Assembly (NCBI GenBank): GCA_963667575.2
Contig: CAXXHY010000056.1
Span: 1 to 64,000 of the forward strand
Length of the DNA: 64,000 nt
Direction of reading: 5' to 3'
Source: G963665495 sp963667575
Lineage (GTDB): Bacteria > Desulfobacterota > Desulfovibrionia > Desulfovibrionales > Desulfovibrionaceae
Under the pieces are notes generated by a model. The model was not told the DNA's origin and did no database searches. It saw only the letters and a program-made list of their open reading frames with translations. Made by a program: the position numbers and the translations under genes. Below, in pieces: positions 21,238 through 29,605 of the stretch; positions within the stretch are counted from its first letter, which is position 1, and every line of letters begins with the position of its first letter.

Positions 21238-22895
21238 ACACCTCTTTCACTCCTGCCGCCGCTTCTTCGTCCAGTCGAATCAAAGGAATTATTCTGCTTG
21301 GCGTCGTCGCTGTATTGTACGCGCTGTCCACCAAACTGGAGATTTTTTTCTTCACCAATGCAGGACCATTGGCTTCCGTCTGGCCTACAGCAGGGCTGGG
21401 ATTCGCCGCGACCTGGGTCTGGGGCAGAAAAATCCTGCCCGTTATTTTTGTAGTCGGTGCGGTGTGTGGCACCGGACTCTTGCCTGCCTGGTTCTCCGTA
21501 TTGGAGGCGGCAGGAAATACACTTGCCATCTGGAGCGCGTTTGAACTGATAACCAGGTGCAAAAACGAAGAAACGCTGTTCGGATCCCCCAGAAACGTCA
21601 TCCTTTTCATTCTTGTTTGTGCCTTCGGGCAAGGCATCTGTTGTGCATTTTTCGACGTTCTGCGGCTGCATATCGGAGGGACCATGTCTGTGGAGAATCT
21701 CGCCTCCACCTGGTGGATCTGTTTTCTTTCGAATACTGCCGGCACCCTCGTGGCAACGCCATTTTTCGTGGTTTTGCTCCGCCAAGGGTTCAAGCCTGTG
21801 GCCAGGCAGCAACTTATTGAAGGATTCCTGGTCTACAGCGCACTGGGGGTCATCTGTACTCTGATTTTTGGAAAACTCCTGTCCCCTGCCCTGCCGGTAC
21901 ATCCAGAGCTTTTTTTGCTGATCCCCGTATTGCTATGCGCGATTTTTCGCCTGGAAAGCAGGTTGGCATTCGGAGCTCTGGCCATAGCCGGGTTGTTCGC
22001 GCCTTTGGCCACCTCCATGGGGCAGAATTTTTCAGACCCGACGATAGTCAAAGCCCTGTTGCTGGTTGAGGTCAATCTCATCGTTCTCAGCCTCACCATT
22101 TTGATTCTGGCTCCCTTGCTGAAGCAACGAGGCAAAGGGCTTGACGATCTCAATCATGCCCAGGACATGACCATTTTCGCCCTGGTAAGCGCCGCCAAAA
22201 TTCGCAGCGGCGAAAGCGACCCCCATCTGTTGCGTACGCAGCGTTTTGTGGCAGTGCTGACGGAAGAATTGAAAAAACACCCGCGTTTCAAGGCGGAACT
22301 GCGAGGCCGCAAAAGCGAACTGATGATAAAATCAGCCCCGTTGCATGATATCGGAAAAGTAGGTGTCCCCGACGCTGTGCTGAAAAAAAATTGCCCGCTG
22401 AGCAAGGACGAATTCGACTTGATCAAAATGCACACGGTACACGGTCGCGACGCCCTGACAGGAGCTTCTTCCATGCTGGGTGGAAGCTCTTTTTTGCAAA
22501 TGGCCGAAGATATCATCTATACGCATCATGAACGCTGGGACGGCAACGGCTACCCCCAAGGACTCAAAAAAGACGAAATCCCCGTGGCCGGCCGCCTGAT
22601 GGCCCTGGCCGACGCCTATGACGCGCTGACCCAATATCGCATTTACAAGCAATGCTGTTCACACGAAAATGCAATCAGCGTGATCCTGAAAGAAAAAGGC
22701 AAAGCCTTTGATCCGGACGTGGTTGACGCCTTTATGCGACGACAGGATAGTTTTGCCCAAATCAAAAATGAACTCCCCGACCCCTGCATAATGAAAAGCA
22801 CTGAGGCAAGCTCCTGGCAGGAATGCAGCTTCAATGATCATCTCAACACACTCGAAGCCAACAACACTAACCGCCCCGCCCAACTCACCGCCTAG
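21234..22895 (+). CDS. Second MASE1-type HD-GYP phosphodiesterase
   Basis: Starts MNTSFTPAAASSSSRIKG; its ATG overlaps the stop of the GGDEF-like gene (ATGA), so translation is coupled. About 553 residues. The membrane half has WPTAGLGFAATWVWGRK, matching the MASE1 signature; the C-terminal half has SAPLHDIGKVGVPDAVLKKN and HHERWDGNGYPQGL, a full HD-GYP. It is related to the gene at 17334 over its whole length, so the cluster is a sandwich of two phosphodiesterase sensors around a degenerate regulator. Confidence 0.85.
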   Translation: MNTSFTPAAASSSSRIKGIILLGVVAVLYALSTKLEIFFFTNAGPLASVWPTAGLGFAATWVWGRKILPVIFVVGAVCGTGLLPAWFSVLEAAGNTLAIWSAFELITRCKNEETLFGSPRNVILFILVCAFGQGICCAFFDVLRLHIGGTMSVENLASTWWICFLSNTAGTLVATPFFVVLLRQGFKPVARQQLIEGFLVYSALGVICTLIFGKLLSPALPVHPELFLLIPVLLCAIFRLESRLAFGALAIAGLFAPLATSMGQNFSDPTIVKALLLVEVNLIVLSLTILILAPLLKQRGKGLDDLNHAQDMTIFALVSAAKIRSGESDPHLLRTQRFVAVLTEELKKHPRFKAELRGRKSELMIKSAPLHDIGKVGVPDAVLKKNCPLSKDEFDLIKMHTVHGRDALTGASSMLGGSSFLQMAEDIIYTHHERWDGNGYPQGLKKDEIPVAGRLMALADAYDALTQYRIYKQCCSHENAISVILKEKGKAFDPDVVDAFMRRQDSFAQIKNELPDPCIMKSTEASSWQECSFNDHLNTLEANNTNRPAQLTA

Positions 22896-22943
22896 CCGCC
22901 TCAGAAACAACGACTAATCCCCATTGATTCTGACATTTTTTTC

Positions 22944-22971
22944 TTGACGATCTTCGGGGTTATACTATAAA
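22944..22971 (+). promoter_or_regulatory. Sigma-70-type promoter of tRNA-Thr
   Basis: TTGACG, a 16-base spacer and TATAAA end 17 bases before the tRNA. Confidence 0.65.
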
Positions 22972-22988
22972 AGACTTTCTTCGCTAAT

Positions 22989-23064
22989 GCCAACGTAGCT
23001 CAGCTGGTAGAGCAGCTGATTCGTAATCAGCAGGTCAGGAGTTCGAGTCTCCTCGTTGGCTCCA
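22989..23064 (+). tRNA. tRNA-Thr (anticodon CGT)
   Basis: 76 nt with a complete cloverleaf. The acceptor stem pairs GCCAACG with CGTTGGC, followed by T and an encoded CCA. The D arm reads TAGCTCAGCTGGTAGAGCA. The anticodon stem GCTGA/TCAGC encloses the loop TTCGTAA with anticodon CGT, reading ACG. The T arm contains GTTCGAGTC. It is a classic target for integrases, but the adjacent prophage is a transposing type and its end is about 240 bases away. Confidence 0.97.
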
Positions 23065-23072
23065 GAAAAATC

Positions 23073-23106
23073 AGCCACTTAGATGCAAGTCTAGGTGGCT
23101 TTTTTT
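23073..23106 (+). terminator. Terminator of tRNA-Thr
   Basis: The 11-bp stem AGCCACTTAGA/TCTAGGTGGCT (one G-T pair) with loop TGCAAG is followed by seven Ts. Confidence 0.9.
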
Positions 23107-23258
23107 GTGGTGGAAGTGCCCTTCCGCGAAAATTCGGGTCTACACCAAAATTCCACCACTTTTGAAATTTGCAGATTGTAAGTTGACACCCAACCTGAGA
23201 AAGTCAGCCAACTGAAGTAAGAATCAAATCTTATCTAAAAAATCTCTTTGCACGTTCC
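23107..23258. other. Gene-free host flank
   Basis: No gene seen. A 9-bp inverted repeat GTGGTGGAA/TTCCACCAC lies at 23107-23115 and 23151-23159; the rest is AT-rich. Confidence 0.5.
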
Positions 23259-23294
23259 TTGCTACGCGTGCGCGTGTGTGCGCACGCGTAGCAA
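23259..23294. repeat. Perfect 15-bp palindrome beside the prophage end
   Basis: The arm TTGCTACGCGTGCGC and its exact complement GCGCACGCGTAGCAA are separated by GTGTGT. It ends two bases before the candidate 5-bp target duplication. It may be a host transcription terminator or a structured insertion target. Confidence 0.75.
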
Positions 23295-23295
23295 A

Positions 23296-23300
23296 ATAAA
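23296..23300 (+). repeat. Candidate target-site duplication ATAAA (left copy)
   Basis: ATAAA directly precedes the candidate prophage terminus TG at 23301 and is repeated at 57216-57220 after the terminal CA. A 5-bp duplication is what Mu-type transposition makes. A/T-rich pentamers are common, so this is moderate evidence. Confidence 0.55.
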
Positions 23301-23337
23301 TGCTAATATCTATTTAATTGTCAAAGATCCGTACTAC

Positions 23338-24252
23338 TCACTCACAGGCGGCAAAGACCAAAGCGCGGAACGCATGCGCTGCAGCCAGGGGGACAACTCC
23401 GTTGCCTGCGAGTCTACGGCGGTCCAGTCTGTTGGCCAGCCCATCAGCATCTCGTAAAAGCGCGGGTTGCAGACCAGGGTGCTTGCTGAGCACTGATAGC
23501 CAAGCCTCAAGGTCATCCGGTGGCGGGGCAAAGAGCGGGAGTCGATCCGTGGGCGTGGGCGAAGCCCCATGAGCCACAGAAAGGTCCAGCATTGCATCTG
23601 TTTGCTTGTTGGGACCTGAAAGCCCGGCCTCACCATCCGAAAGCCCTTTGAAGTTATCTCGAAATCCGGCCAGCACCCCGCCTACACTACCGTGGGCGTA
23701 GCCCAGAAAGAAAAGTCGTTCACGCAATTGGCTTGCGCCGACTTCTGCCGCTGATACGACGATTGCCTTAACTCCGTAGTCCATTGCTTCCAGGTCTTGG
23801 ACGACTTGGTCAAAGCCGCAAGAGAGGTGGCCGGGGACGTTTTCGCAGAAGATGAGCGGCGCGGCGGTTTCTTCGAGGATTCGTCTGACGTGCGGCCAAA
23901 GGTGGCGCGGGTCACTTTCGCCCTTTCGTTTGCCCGCGTAGGAAAACGGTTGACAAGGATATCCGGCAGTGAGGAAATGAATCTTGCCGCGCCACGCTTT
24001 GCCGTCGAAGGTGGCAATATCGTCCCAGACAGGAGCCTGATGTAAGGCCGTTTCCGCCATCCGCGCCACGAGAGCGGCCGCGGCGTAACTGTCCCGCTCG
24101 ACGTAACAAACAGTACGGGCTCCGGGGACGGCGATACGAATACCGAGTTCGAGGCCTGCCGCTCCGGCACAGAGGGCAATACCTCTACAAGTTTTTCCGG
24201 GATATAGAGCCACACGGGATATCCTCTTCTGCAGCTCTGGGGCTGTCCGCAT
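23338..24252 (-). CDS. Phage C5 cytosine DNA methyltransferase
   Basis: 304 residues. SAM motif I is ALCAGAAGLELGIR near residue 27 (a variant of the usual FAGxGG); motif IV GYPCQPFSYAGKR places the catalytic Cys at about 100; ENVPGH is motif VI; QLRERLFFLG is motif VIII; and AGNGVVPLAAAHA is motif X. It should methylate cytosine in an unknown target, most simply to protect phage DNA from restriction. The recognition domain between motifs VIII and X is about 90 residues, short for the family. It is the last gene before the phage end, where Mu carries mom, and its start overlaps the com-like gene by 68 bases. Confidence 0.88.
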   Translation of the reverse strand: MRTAPELQKRISRVALYPGKTCRGIALCAGAAGLELGIRIAVPGARTVCYVERDSYAAAALVARMAETALHQAPVWDDIATFDGKAWRGKIHFLTAGYPCQPFSYAGKRKGESDPRHLWPHVRRILEETAAPLIFCENVPGHLSCGFDQVVQDLEAMDYGVKAIVVSAAEVGASQLRERLFFLGYAHGSVGGVLAGFRDNFKGLSDGEAGLSGPNKQTDAMLDLSVAHGASPTPTDRLPLFAPPPDDLEAWLSVLSKHPGLQPALLRDADGLANRLDRRRLAGNGVVPLAAAHAFRALVFAACE

Positions 24253-24370
24253 CGGGGCTCTTGTCCCTCAGGATATGATTTAAATTGCCGCATCTCGGGC
24301 ATTTGATGATTACCTTTTGTTCGTCCATTTCAGCCAGTTTTTTGTTACAACCACAGCGTATTTCGATCAT
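24185..24370 (-). CDS. com: Com-like zinc-finger translational regulator
   Basis: 61 residues starting MIEIRCGCNKKLAEMDEQKV with KCPRCGNLNHILRD after it; Cys at positions 6, 8, 24 and 27 form a zinc knuckle. In Mu, Com is a zinc-finger protein that binds mom mRNA and opens its start region, and com overlaps mom. Here the gene has the same size, motif, place and overlap, but the downstream partner is a C5 methyltransferase. I infer that it activates translation of that methyltransferase. Confidence 0.75.
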   Translation of the reverse strand: MIEIRCGCNKKLAEMDEQKVIIKCPRCGNLNHILRDKSPDADSPRAAEEDIPCGSISRKNL

Positions 24371-24537
24371 TTGATTTTGACGGTTGCGCCTCGGCCTGCT
24401 ACCTATTCCGTACCCACGCGCGTGGACAGGAAGCAGCGGCCTAGGCCGTGGGCCGGTGTGACTGCACCGGACCAGTGGGGGCGCGGCGAACGCCCCCGCC
24501 TGTTTCCGCTTGATTCTCGCGATATTCCTAGCTCTCC
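24371..24537 (-). promoter_or_regulatory. Highly structured leader of the com-methyltransferase unit
   Basis: 167 bases with four inverted repeats: CACGCGCGTG, CGGCCTAGGCCG, CCGGTG...CACCGG and GGGGGCG...CGCCCCC. It separates the fibre operon from com and may both terminate the late operon and hold the com promoter. In Mu the corresponding mom promoter is tightly controlled. No promoter could be assigned by eye. Confidence 0.45.
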
Positions 24538-25269
24538 TCAAGAACTCAGCCCGGCCAGTACCGCTGCGATTCCGGCCACGTCCGTAGCTGCGGCAATCTG
24601 CAATTTGGCGGTCCTGCGGGCCTGTTTGATCTGGGCCAGACTTGCTGCCCAGGATTCAGCCTCGGTTATAATTTCGTGCGCCACGGTTTCAGCGTCCGGG
24701 GTTTCGCCGGTCGCTGCTGCCTGGGCCGCGATTTCTGCGGCGAGGTAGGGATAGTCGGCGGCGTCCGTGGTTTCATCTGCAGCGAGTGCAGCAATAAATG
24801 CACGGGCGTCTGCCTCAGTATTGATATACTCTGTCTCTTGCCCGTAGCCTGTGGTGCCGACCGCCTCCCGCGCGTTTGCGGCCTGTGCATCCACGATTGA
24901 CGCGGCCAGATCATGCCAGCCCGCCAGCGTTGTCGGTCCGGATCCGCTTACAGCTACGGCAGAGGCGCGGGCCGCGGCCAGAATTTGTTGCTGATCATCG
25001 CAGCGGACGATCCATATTCCGTCCAGTTGTGCCAGATCGTCAGACCACATACAGGATAGCGCTTGCCTATCATCTCCCGGAACAATGTGTTTCACCCCGC
25101 TCGCATCGATGTAAAACATATCATATATGGCGGCATCCACGACTGTACCGTCAGCAACGCGCAACCTTGACAGAGGATACCCCCGCATGCTCTCTGGCAA
25201 AATTGTTCCGGCACAATGCCCGTTGGCCAGCCCCGTTACCAAATCATCATCATATACGACTCTGATCAT
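24538..25269 (-). CDS. Tail-fibre-associated protein (probable assembly protein)
   Basis: 243 residues. The start ATG at 25269 (MIRVVYDDDLVTGLANGHCA) follows GGAGGTGATA. The N-terminal part is beta-like; the C-terminal 130 residues are very alanine-rich and helical (AADYPYLAAEIAAQAAATGE). Its place after the fibre gene suggests a fibre chaperone or distal fibre part. No named family is recognised. Confidence 0.55.
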   Translation of the reverse strand: MIRVVYDDDLVTGLANGHCAGTILPESMRGYPLSRLRVADGTVVDAAIYDMFYIDASGVKHIVPGDDRQALSCMWSDDLAQLDGIWIVRCDDQQQILAAARASAVAVSGSGPTTLAGWHDLAASIVDAQAANAREAVGTTGYGQETEYINTEADARAFIAALAADETTDAADYPYLAAEIAAQAAATGETPDAETVAHEIITEAESWAASLAQIKQARRTAKLQIAAATDVAGIAAVLAGLSS

Positions 25270-25280
25270 TATCACCTCCG

Positions 25281-26708
25281 TTACGCGGATGCCGCGACAT
25301 ATATCATGGTTACATTACTGGCGCTGGATGCGTAGTCTGATACCACCTCACCGGCGATGCCGTATCTATCATAGTCGCATGCATGATAGAGCTGCAGATC
25401 CCAGTCGTCCTGGTTTGTACCCCCCAGTGCGTTCAGCGCACTGATATTTACTGCGGGGAGGCCGTCAGGCACACGCCCCCATTGCAATTGCAGAGCGTAT
25501 GATATAACCGCCGAAGGTTGTTCGGAATTCGTCACCGTGCCAGTGACATTTGCGCTAACCGCGAGCCGATGCGCATTGCAGAGCGTAGTCACCGTGGGCA
25601 CGCTGGCCGCGTCGCCGGTTGCAATTTTTGCCAACAGCACGTCCAATTTTGTGCTGTCAAATCCGCCGCTGTCCTCACCATTGGGCGTCCCGAGCAAATC
25701 GTCCGGGATTGCATCGGCATCCGTGCCGAGCTGCAGATAGACCTGCAATTCGCCGTCATCTATCTGGGCGCGCAAGTAATAAGTGCTGTTCGCCGTCAGA
25801 TCCGCGCTTGCAAACGCCGGGATTTCCAACGTGCGCAACCGTCCCATGCCGTCGGCCGTGGACTCGGCCAGGACAATGGATTCGCCGCCGTCCACGGTGA
25901 CCACGCCCCCGGCTGTTGCGGCGGCAGCGCTTACGGTGATGCGGTTATCATCGGTGCAGATGTGCGGATAATCAAGCGCGTCGTAAGGTTTGGAGTCAAG
26001 CCGATCCAACAGGGCCATGAAATCAGCGTCTGAAACAGCCATGCCGATGGCCGCCGGGCTGACGCTGGTGACCGTGCCGTCGGCGTCGGTCACGCATGAG
26101 CCCAGCCAAACCCGTTGCACAGCGGTCCACGCGCCATCCTCGTACACCATCATTCTGCCTGTGTGGCTGTCATACCAGTGCTGCCCGGCCTCTGGATTTG
26201 ACGGCGCTACTTTGGCCGTGATCGGTGTCAGGACGGTATGACCGTAGCTGAGATCTCCGGTTGATGCGTTGCGCTCGATATACAAAAAGCAGGTGGAACT
26301 GACAGTCAGGCCGGAAAAGATGTTGTCGCTGGTGACAACCTCGATATGATCAACCGGCCCGGTTTCCTCAATGCCTGCCGCGAAGTTAATCAGCAGCATC
26401 ACGGGCGACGCGTCGATTTCAGCGGCACCGGCGTTGAGAATCAGATGGGCGGGCGCGCCCACGCTGTCGATCTTACCGTAAAGAATGGAATTGCGCGGCG
26501 GTACGTGGGTGGATTTGTACCACTGCGTGAGCTTGGCCCGGTTGGGGATGGTGATTGTGGTCAGGTTGCCGTCATCATCGTAATATTCCAGCTCAATATC
26601 CTGCGGGTCCTCAGAAAAATAGATGTCGTAATAAAGCCGGTTGCACTCGCTGTGATTGTGTAAGAGCTTGTCCAACGCCTGCTGAATTGTTTCCATATTC
26701 AAACTCAT
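25281..26708 (-). CDS. Tail fibre protein
   Basis: About 475 residues with the low-complexity, Thr/Ser/Gly/Asp-rich composition of phage fibres. A middle segment QHWYDSHTGRMMVYEDGAWT resembles the short beta-motif common in fibre shafts. The C-terminal third (QLQWGRVPDGLPAVNISALN and on) is likely the receptor-facing part. ATG at 26708 is favoured over 26711 by distance from GGAGG. It lies between the collar-fibre gene and the putative assembly gene. Confidence 0.7.
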   Translation of the reverse strand: MSLNMETIQQALDKLLHNHSECNRLYYDIYFSEDPQDIELEYYDDDGNLTTITIPNRAKLTQWYKSTHVPPRNSILYGKIDSVGAPAHLILNAGAAEIDASPVMLLINFAAGIEETGPVDHIEVVTSDNIFSGLTVSSTCFLYIERNASTGDLSYGHTVLTPITAKVAPSNPEAGQHWYDSHTGRMMVYEDGAWTAVQRVWLGSCVTDADGTVTSVSPAAIGMAVSDADFMALLDRLDSKPYDALDYPHICTDDNRITVSAAAATAGGVVTVDGGESIVLAESTADGMGRLRTLEIPAFASADLTANSTYYLRAQIDDGELQVYLQLGTDADAIPDDLLGTPNGEDSGGFDSTKLDVLLAKIATGDAASVPTVTTLCNAHRLAVSANVTGTVTNSEQPSAVISYALQLQWGRVPDGLPAVNISALNALGGTNQDDWDLQLYHACDYDRYGIAGEVVSDYASSASNVTMIYVAASA

Positions 26709-26710
26709 CA

Positions 26711-27238
26711 TTACCTCCTGAACATAAACTGTTTCTGCAGCCCGAGTTCATGGGCATTGCGCAACACCTGAAGATTAGCCGTGGCCTTGGCCCCCAGGGT
26801 GACAAGATCCTGCGTGGTCTCACTGAAGTTCAAGTATTTGAAATCTGTCAGGGCCACGGCGTCCGCGTATTTGAGCTGAATCTTGAATCGTTGATGGAAC
26901 AACGGCGGGAAAGGGTACGGCGGTTTTGCCAGCATGAACAATGTGCCGTCAGCCAGGAACAATCCGGCGGTATAGGCATAGGCTTCGGCATCTTCCGCAG
27001 GGATATCGAGCAGGTATTCGACGGTGTCATCATCAACGGTAAAATACCCGCTTATCTCATCAGTGCGCCAGACATCGTCAAGGGCGTCCAGGGTCGGCCC
27101 CTCAGCAGCAAGGTCATAGTCCTTGCTGCTGAGCTGATAGGTCAGGGGCTGGATGCTCGCTCCGGTAGCGCTTGCATTCTGGTAGGCAGTCAGCCCGGCC
27201 AGCGTCAAAATGGATTCACCCACGGGATTTTCAGCCAT
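26711..27238 (-). CDS. Phage tail-collar fibre protein
   Basis: 175 residues. LTLAGLTAYQNASATGASIQ and YFTVDDDTVEYLLDIPAEDA fit the N-terminal domain of tail-collar fibres, which joins fibre to baseplate. FLADGTLFMLAKPPYPFPPLFHQRFKIQLKY is the conserved core of that domain. It follows the gpI-like gene as in P2 and Mu relatives and overlaps it by one base. Confidence 0.75.
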   Translation of the reverse strand: MAENPVGESILTLAGLTAYQNASATGASIQPLTYQLSSKDYDLAAEGPTLDALDDVWRTDEISGYFTVDDDTVEYLLDIPAEDAEAYAYTAGLFLADGTLFMLAKPPYPFPPLFHQRFKIQLKYADAVALTDFKYLNFSETTQDLVTLGAKATANLQVLRNAHELGLQKQFMFRR

Positions 27239-27915
27239 TAGTCACCTCCAGACATGATTGCGGTTGCGTCAAGGCCTGCCCAGCAGCCCAGGCCGATTTG
27301 CGCCGGGCCCTTGGCCGTGTAGACCAGCAGATTATTCATGGTTGCCGTACATTCGATTGCAGCCGCGCAGCCAACCGACACGGGCGGAGCCGTGGCGGTT
27401 TGGGTCAAGGTCAGCCCCACGCCCCGCAGCTTGCTGCGCGCGGGTTTGTATTCGTTGAGCAGCCAGACAAGTTCCTCGTACGAGGGATCAAACTTTTCCA
27501 GGTCCGAAGGTGGCAGCAGCTCGCACCAGAATTCAGCCCAGGCGTCCGGGTCGTTGTCCCGCCAGTTGGTCAGCTCCGCGCCTGGGTAGCCCATAAGCTC
27601 GAGGATTTGCGGCATTCCGTTGTGTTTGCCCGCCAGCCAGTGGAAGGCCACGGCGTAGGTCACGCGGGCGCGATAGGCCTGCCAGCTCTCTTGCGGGCCG
27701 CGTTGGATGGCGCGGCTTCTGGCGTGGTTGTTGACGTAGGCGTCCTCGCAGGTTTCGGGATTTATCTGGCGCCGCAGCCAGTAGACAAGCTCGCGCACTT
27801 CATCGAGCATGTTTGCTCCGCCTTGGGCTACTTGGGCCAGCGGGCCGACATCTTGAATAAGCGGGAAGCGCAATTCATCCCGGAAGTATTTCCACATTGA
27901 GATAAAGGTGCTCAT
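27238..27915 (-). CDS. Tail protein I-like baseplate component (Mu gp48 position)
   Basis: 225 residues. INPETCEDAYVNNHARSRAI and QESWQAYRARVTYAVAFHWL are typical of the P2 gpI / Mu gp48 family that links baseplate protein J to the fibres. The C-terminal 40 residues (VSVGCAAAIECTATMNNLLV) are unusual, short and cysteine-containing. It overlaps gene J by four bases. Confidence 0.75.
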   Translation of the reverse strand: MSTFISMWKYFRDELRFPLIQDVGPLAQVAQGGANMLDEVRELVYWLRRQINPETCEDAYVNNHARSRAIQRGPQESWQAYRARVTYAVAFHWLAGKHNGMPQILELMGYPGAELTNWRDNDPDAWAEFWCELLPPSDLEKFDPSYEELVWLLNEYKPARSKLRGVGLTLTQTATAPPVSVGCAAAIECTATMNNLLVYTAKGPAQIGLGCWAGLDATAIMSGGD

Positions 27916-29078
27916 GCCTGCTCCGCCTTTGCGGTTTCCACAGTAAGGGAATCAAGCAGCGCCAAGCCGTCCGCCGCGACCTCAATGTCAGCGGTGGGGC
28001 TGTACCAGTTGACCTTTTTAACGCCGGAGACAGACAGGCATTCGTGGATCAATCTATCAAGGGTCAGATCTTGGCCGATTTCCAGGGGCTCAATATCATC
28101 CACAGTTGACGGGTCGGTAAACAAGGCGCGGATTCTGGTTTTTACTTCGGCTTTGATTTCGTCATGGTCACCTTCGGTGATTTCCAGCTCCGCGTTGATT
28201 GTCACGGCCACGCTTTCCGGCGCGCGGACTTCCCAGTCGTCATTGACCGGGTATTCGGGCTCTATCTCGGCCCGGACTGCTTCCAAAAGATTGTCAGTGG
28301 GCAGTCCCGCCGCGCCCTTGACGATGATGTCCACGGTTCCTTGCCCGCGCGGATGCTGGTCCAGGATGGCCACGGCAATCACGCCGGTGGCCCGGCGCGC
28401 CCAGGATTCGTAGGCGTATTTGGTGCAGCCGCCTTTTTCCAGCCAGCGGAGGAAATAGCGTTCCAGCAGGGCGTCGTCGGTTTCCTTGTCCGCGCCTTCA
28501 CTGGTGAGCCAGTCGGCGGCATTGTAGACGCCGTCAATGCCCTGCACGGGCGTGGTCAGTTCGTTAATCTGCCCGGCAGTGGCATTGCTGTCGCGGCCGT
28601 AGGATTCTGCGATGACGGGCACGGCCACTTCGGTTTGCCCGGATTGCAAGATGGCCTGTTCCGTGGTCACGTAGCGGTAGACATTGCCCGCGCCGTCGAT
28701 CTGGGTTTTACAGATCCGGCCCGCCGGAATGACCACATTGCTGCTCGATGCCTCGGTGCGGTAGAAAATAACCACGCCTTCGGCTTTGGTGGCCGCCTGC
28801 CGGGTCAAGCCGACCTGCTTTGCATGCAGGTCCAGCCATGCGCCCGTGGCGCGTTCGGGAAAGGCTTGGCGTAAAATCAGGTCGAGAAACAAATAGAGCG
28901 CGAACAAGCCCCAGGCCCAGAGCTCGATGAGGCCGCGTACAGGGCCGCGGTTGAGGTTGAGATTCTCGGGCAACCAGCCGTCCTGTTGGACCTTGGAAAT
29001 GCGGTCAAAGAGCAGCTCGCGGCAGTCCTGCAAAGTGCGGGATTCGGGCAAGTATGATGTGGATTCGTTGTCGCTCAT
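27912..29078 (-). CDS. Baseplate assembly protein J (Mu gp47)
   Basis: 388 residues. GAWLDLHAKQVGLTRQAATKAEG, VVIPAGRICKTQIDGAGNVY and ATAGQINELTTPVQGIDGV are hallmark stretches of the baseplate J family, a wedge subunit of contractile tails. The typical LERYFLRWLEKGGCTKYAYESWAR follows. It is full length and sits between the gp25-like wedge and gpI-like genes. Confidence 0.9.
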   Translation of the reverse strand: MSDNESTSYLPESRTLQDCRELLFDRISKVQQDGWLPENLNLNRGPVRGLIELWAWGLFALYLFLDLILRQAFPERATGAWLDLHAKQVGLTRQAATKAEGVVIFYRTEASSSNVVIPAGRICKTQIDGAGNVYRYVTTEQAILQSGQTEVAVPVIAESYGRDSNATAGQINELTTPVQGIDGVYNAADWLTSEGADKETDDALLERYFLRWLEKGGCTKYAYESWARRATGVIAVAILDQHPRGQGTVDIIVKGAAGLPTDNLLEAVRAEIEPEYPVNDDWEVRAPESVAVTINAELEITEGDHDEIKAEVKTRIRALFTDPSTVDDIEPLEIGQDLTLDRLIHECLSVSGVKKVNWYSPTADIEVAADGLALLDSLTVETAKAEQA

Positions 29079-29086
29079 AATCGCCT

Positions 29087-29521
29087 CTATCGCGGGTTGA
29101 TGTCTTGCAAGGCGACATCAACAAAGTCTTCCCCGGTTTGTACAACGATGTTGTAGCCGTGGTTGTCCAGGATAAGCTCAAATTTGGCCAGGATGCTGAC
29201 CGATGTTTCGTCCCAAGCCAGCACGGACGTTGCAACGGTTTCGGGTTTGACGCGAGGTTCCAGCATGATGCGCTTTTTCACTTCCGCAGCCAGGGCCTGC
29301 CGGGTTTGGGTCGTGGATTCCTCCTTGACCCATTCGTGTATCAAGCTGCCGAATTCCACGTCGTAAAACAGTTCGCCCAGGGGCTGGCGTAGACGCAGCT
29401 CGATATCTTGCAACACCGTGGAGATGCCGGAACAGGTAACCGCCTCGCCGTTTGCGGCAACACGTGCCTGACAGCTGGAGAGCCAGATATCCTGGCCGTA
29501 AATTTCCGCCGTGGTGCTCAT
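29087..29521 (-). CDS. Baseplate wedge protein, gpW/gp25-like (Mu gp46)
   Basis: 144 residues from ATG at 29521 (MSTTAEIYGQDIWL). The core DIELRLRQPLGELFYDVEFGSLIHEWV followed by VKKRIMLEPRVKPET fits the lysozyme-related gp25/gpW baseplate family. It is nine bases upstream of J. An in-frame TTG further upstream lies within the palindromic element and is rejected. Confidence 0.8.
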   Translation of the reverse strand: MSTTAEIYGQDIWLSSCQARVAANGEAVTCSGISTVLQDIELRLRQPLGELFYDVEFGSLIHEWVKEESTTQTRQALAAEVKKRIMLEPRVKPETVATSVLAWDETSVSILAKFELILDNHGYNIVVQTGEDFVDVALQDINPR

Positions 29522-29526
29522 AGGGA

Positions 29527-29582
29527 AACGTCGCGGGGCTGCCCGCCCCACACCCCGGCCAGGGCGACGGCCCTGGACGCGT
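29527..29582 (+). repeat. Intergenic palindromic element, copy 1
   Basis: AACGTCGCGGGG leads into the hairpin CGGGGC...GCCCCG-type arm, then CCAGGGCGACGGCCCTGG, a second hairpin. It lies between the spike and gp46-like genes. Copies 2-4 share both hairpins. Confidence 0.75.
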
Positions 29583-29605
29583 ATAAAGTGTGATATGACA
29601 TAATG

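Noticed and set aside
23107..23300. tRNA-Thr as phage attachment site
   Set aside because: No integrase and no repeated tRNA 3' end near 57 kb; the phage has a DDE transposase.
24371..24537. Cluster of hairpins as a riboswitch
   Set aside because: No known riboswitch core could be matched; the hairpins are short and separate.
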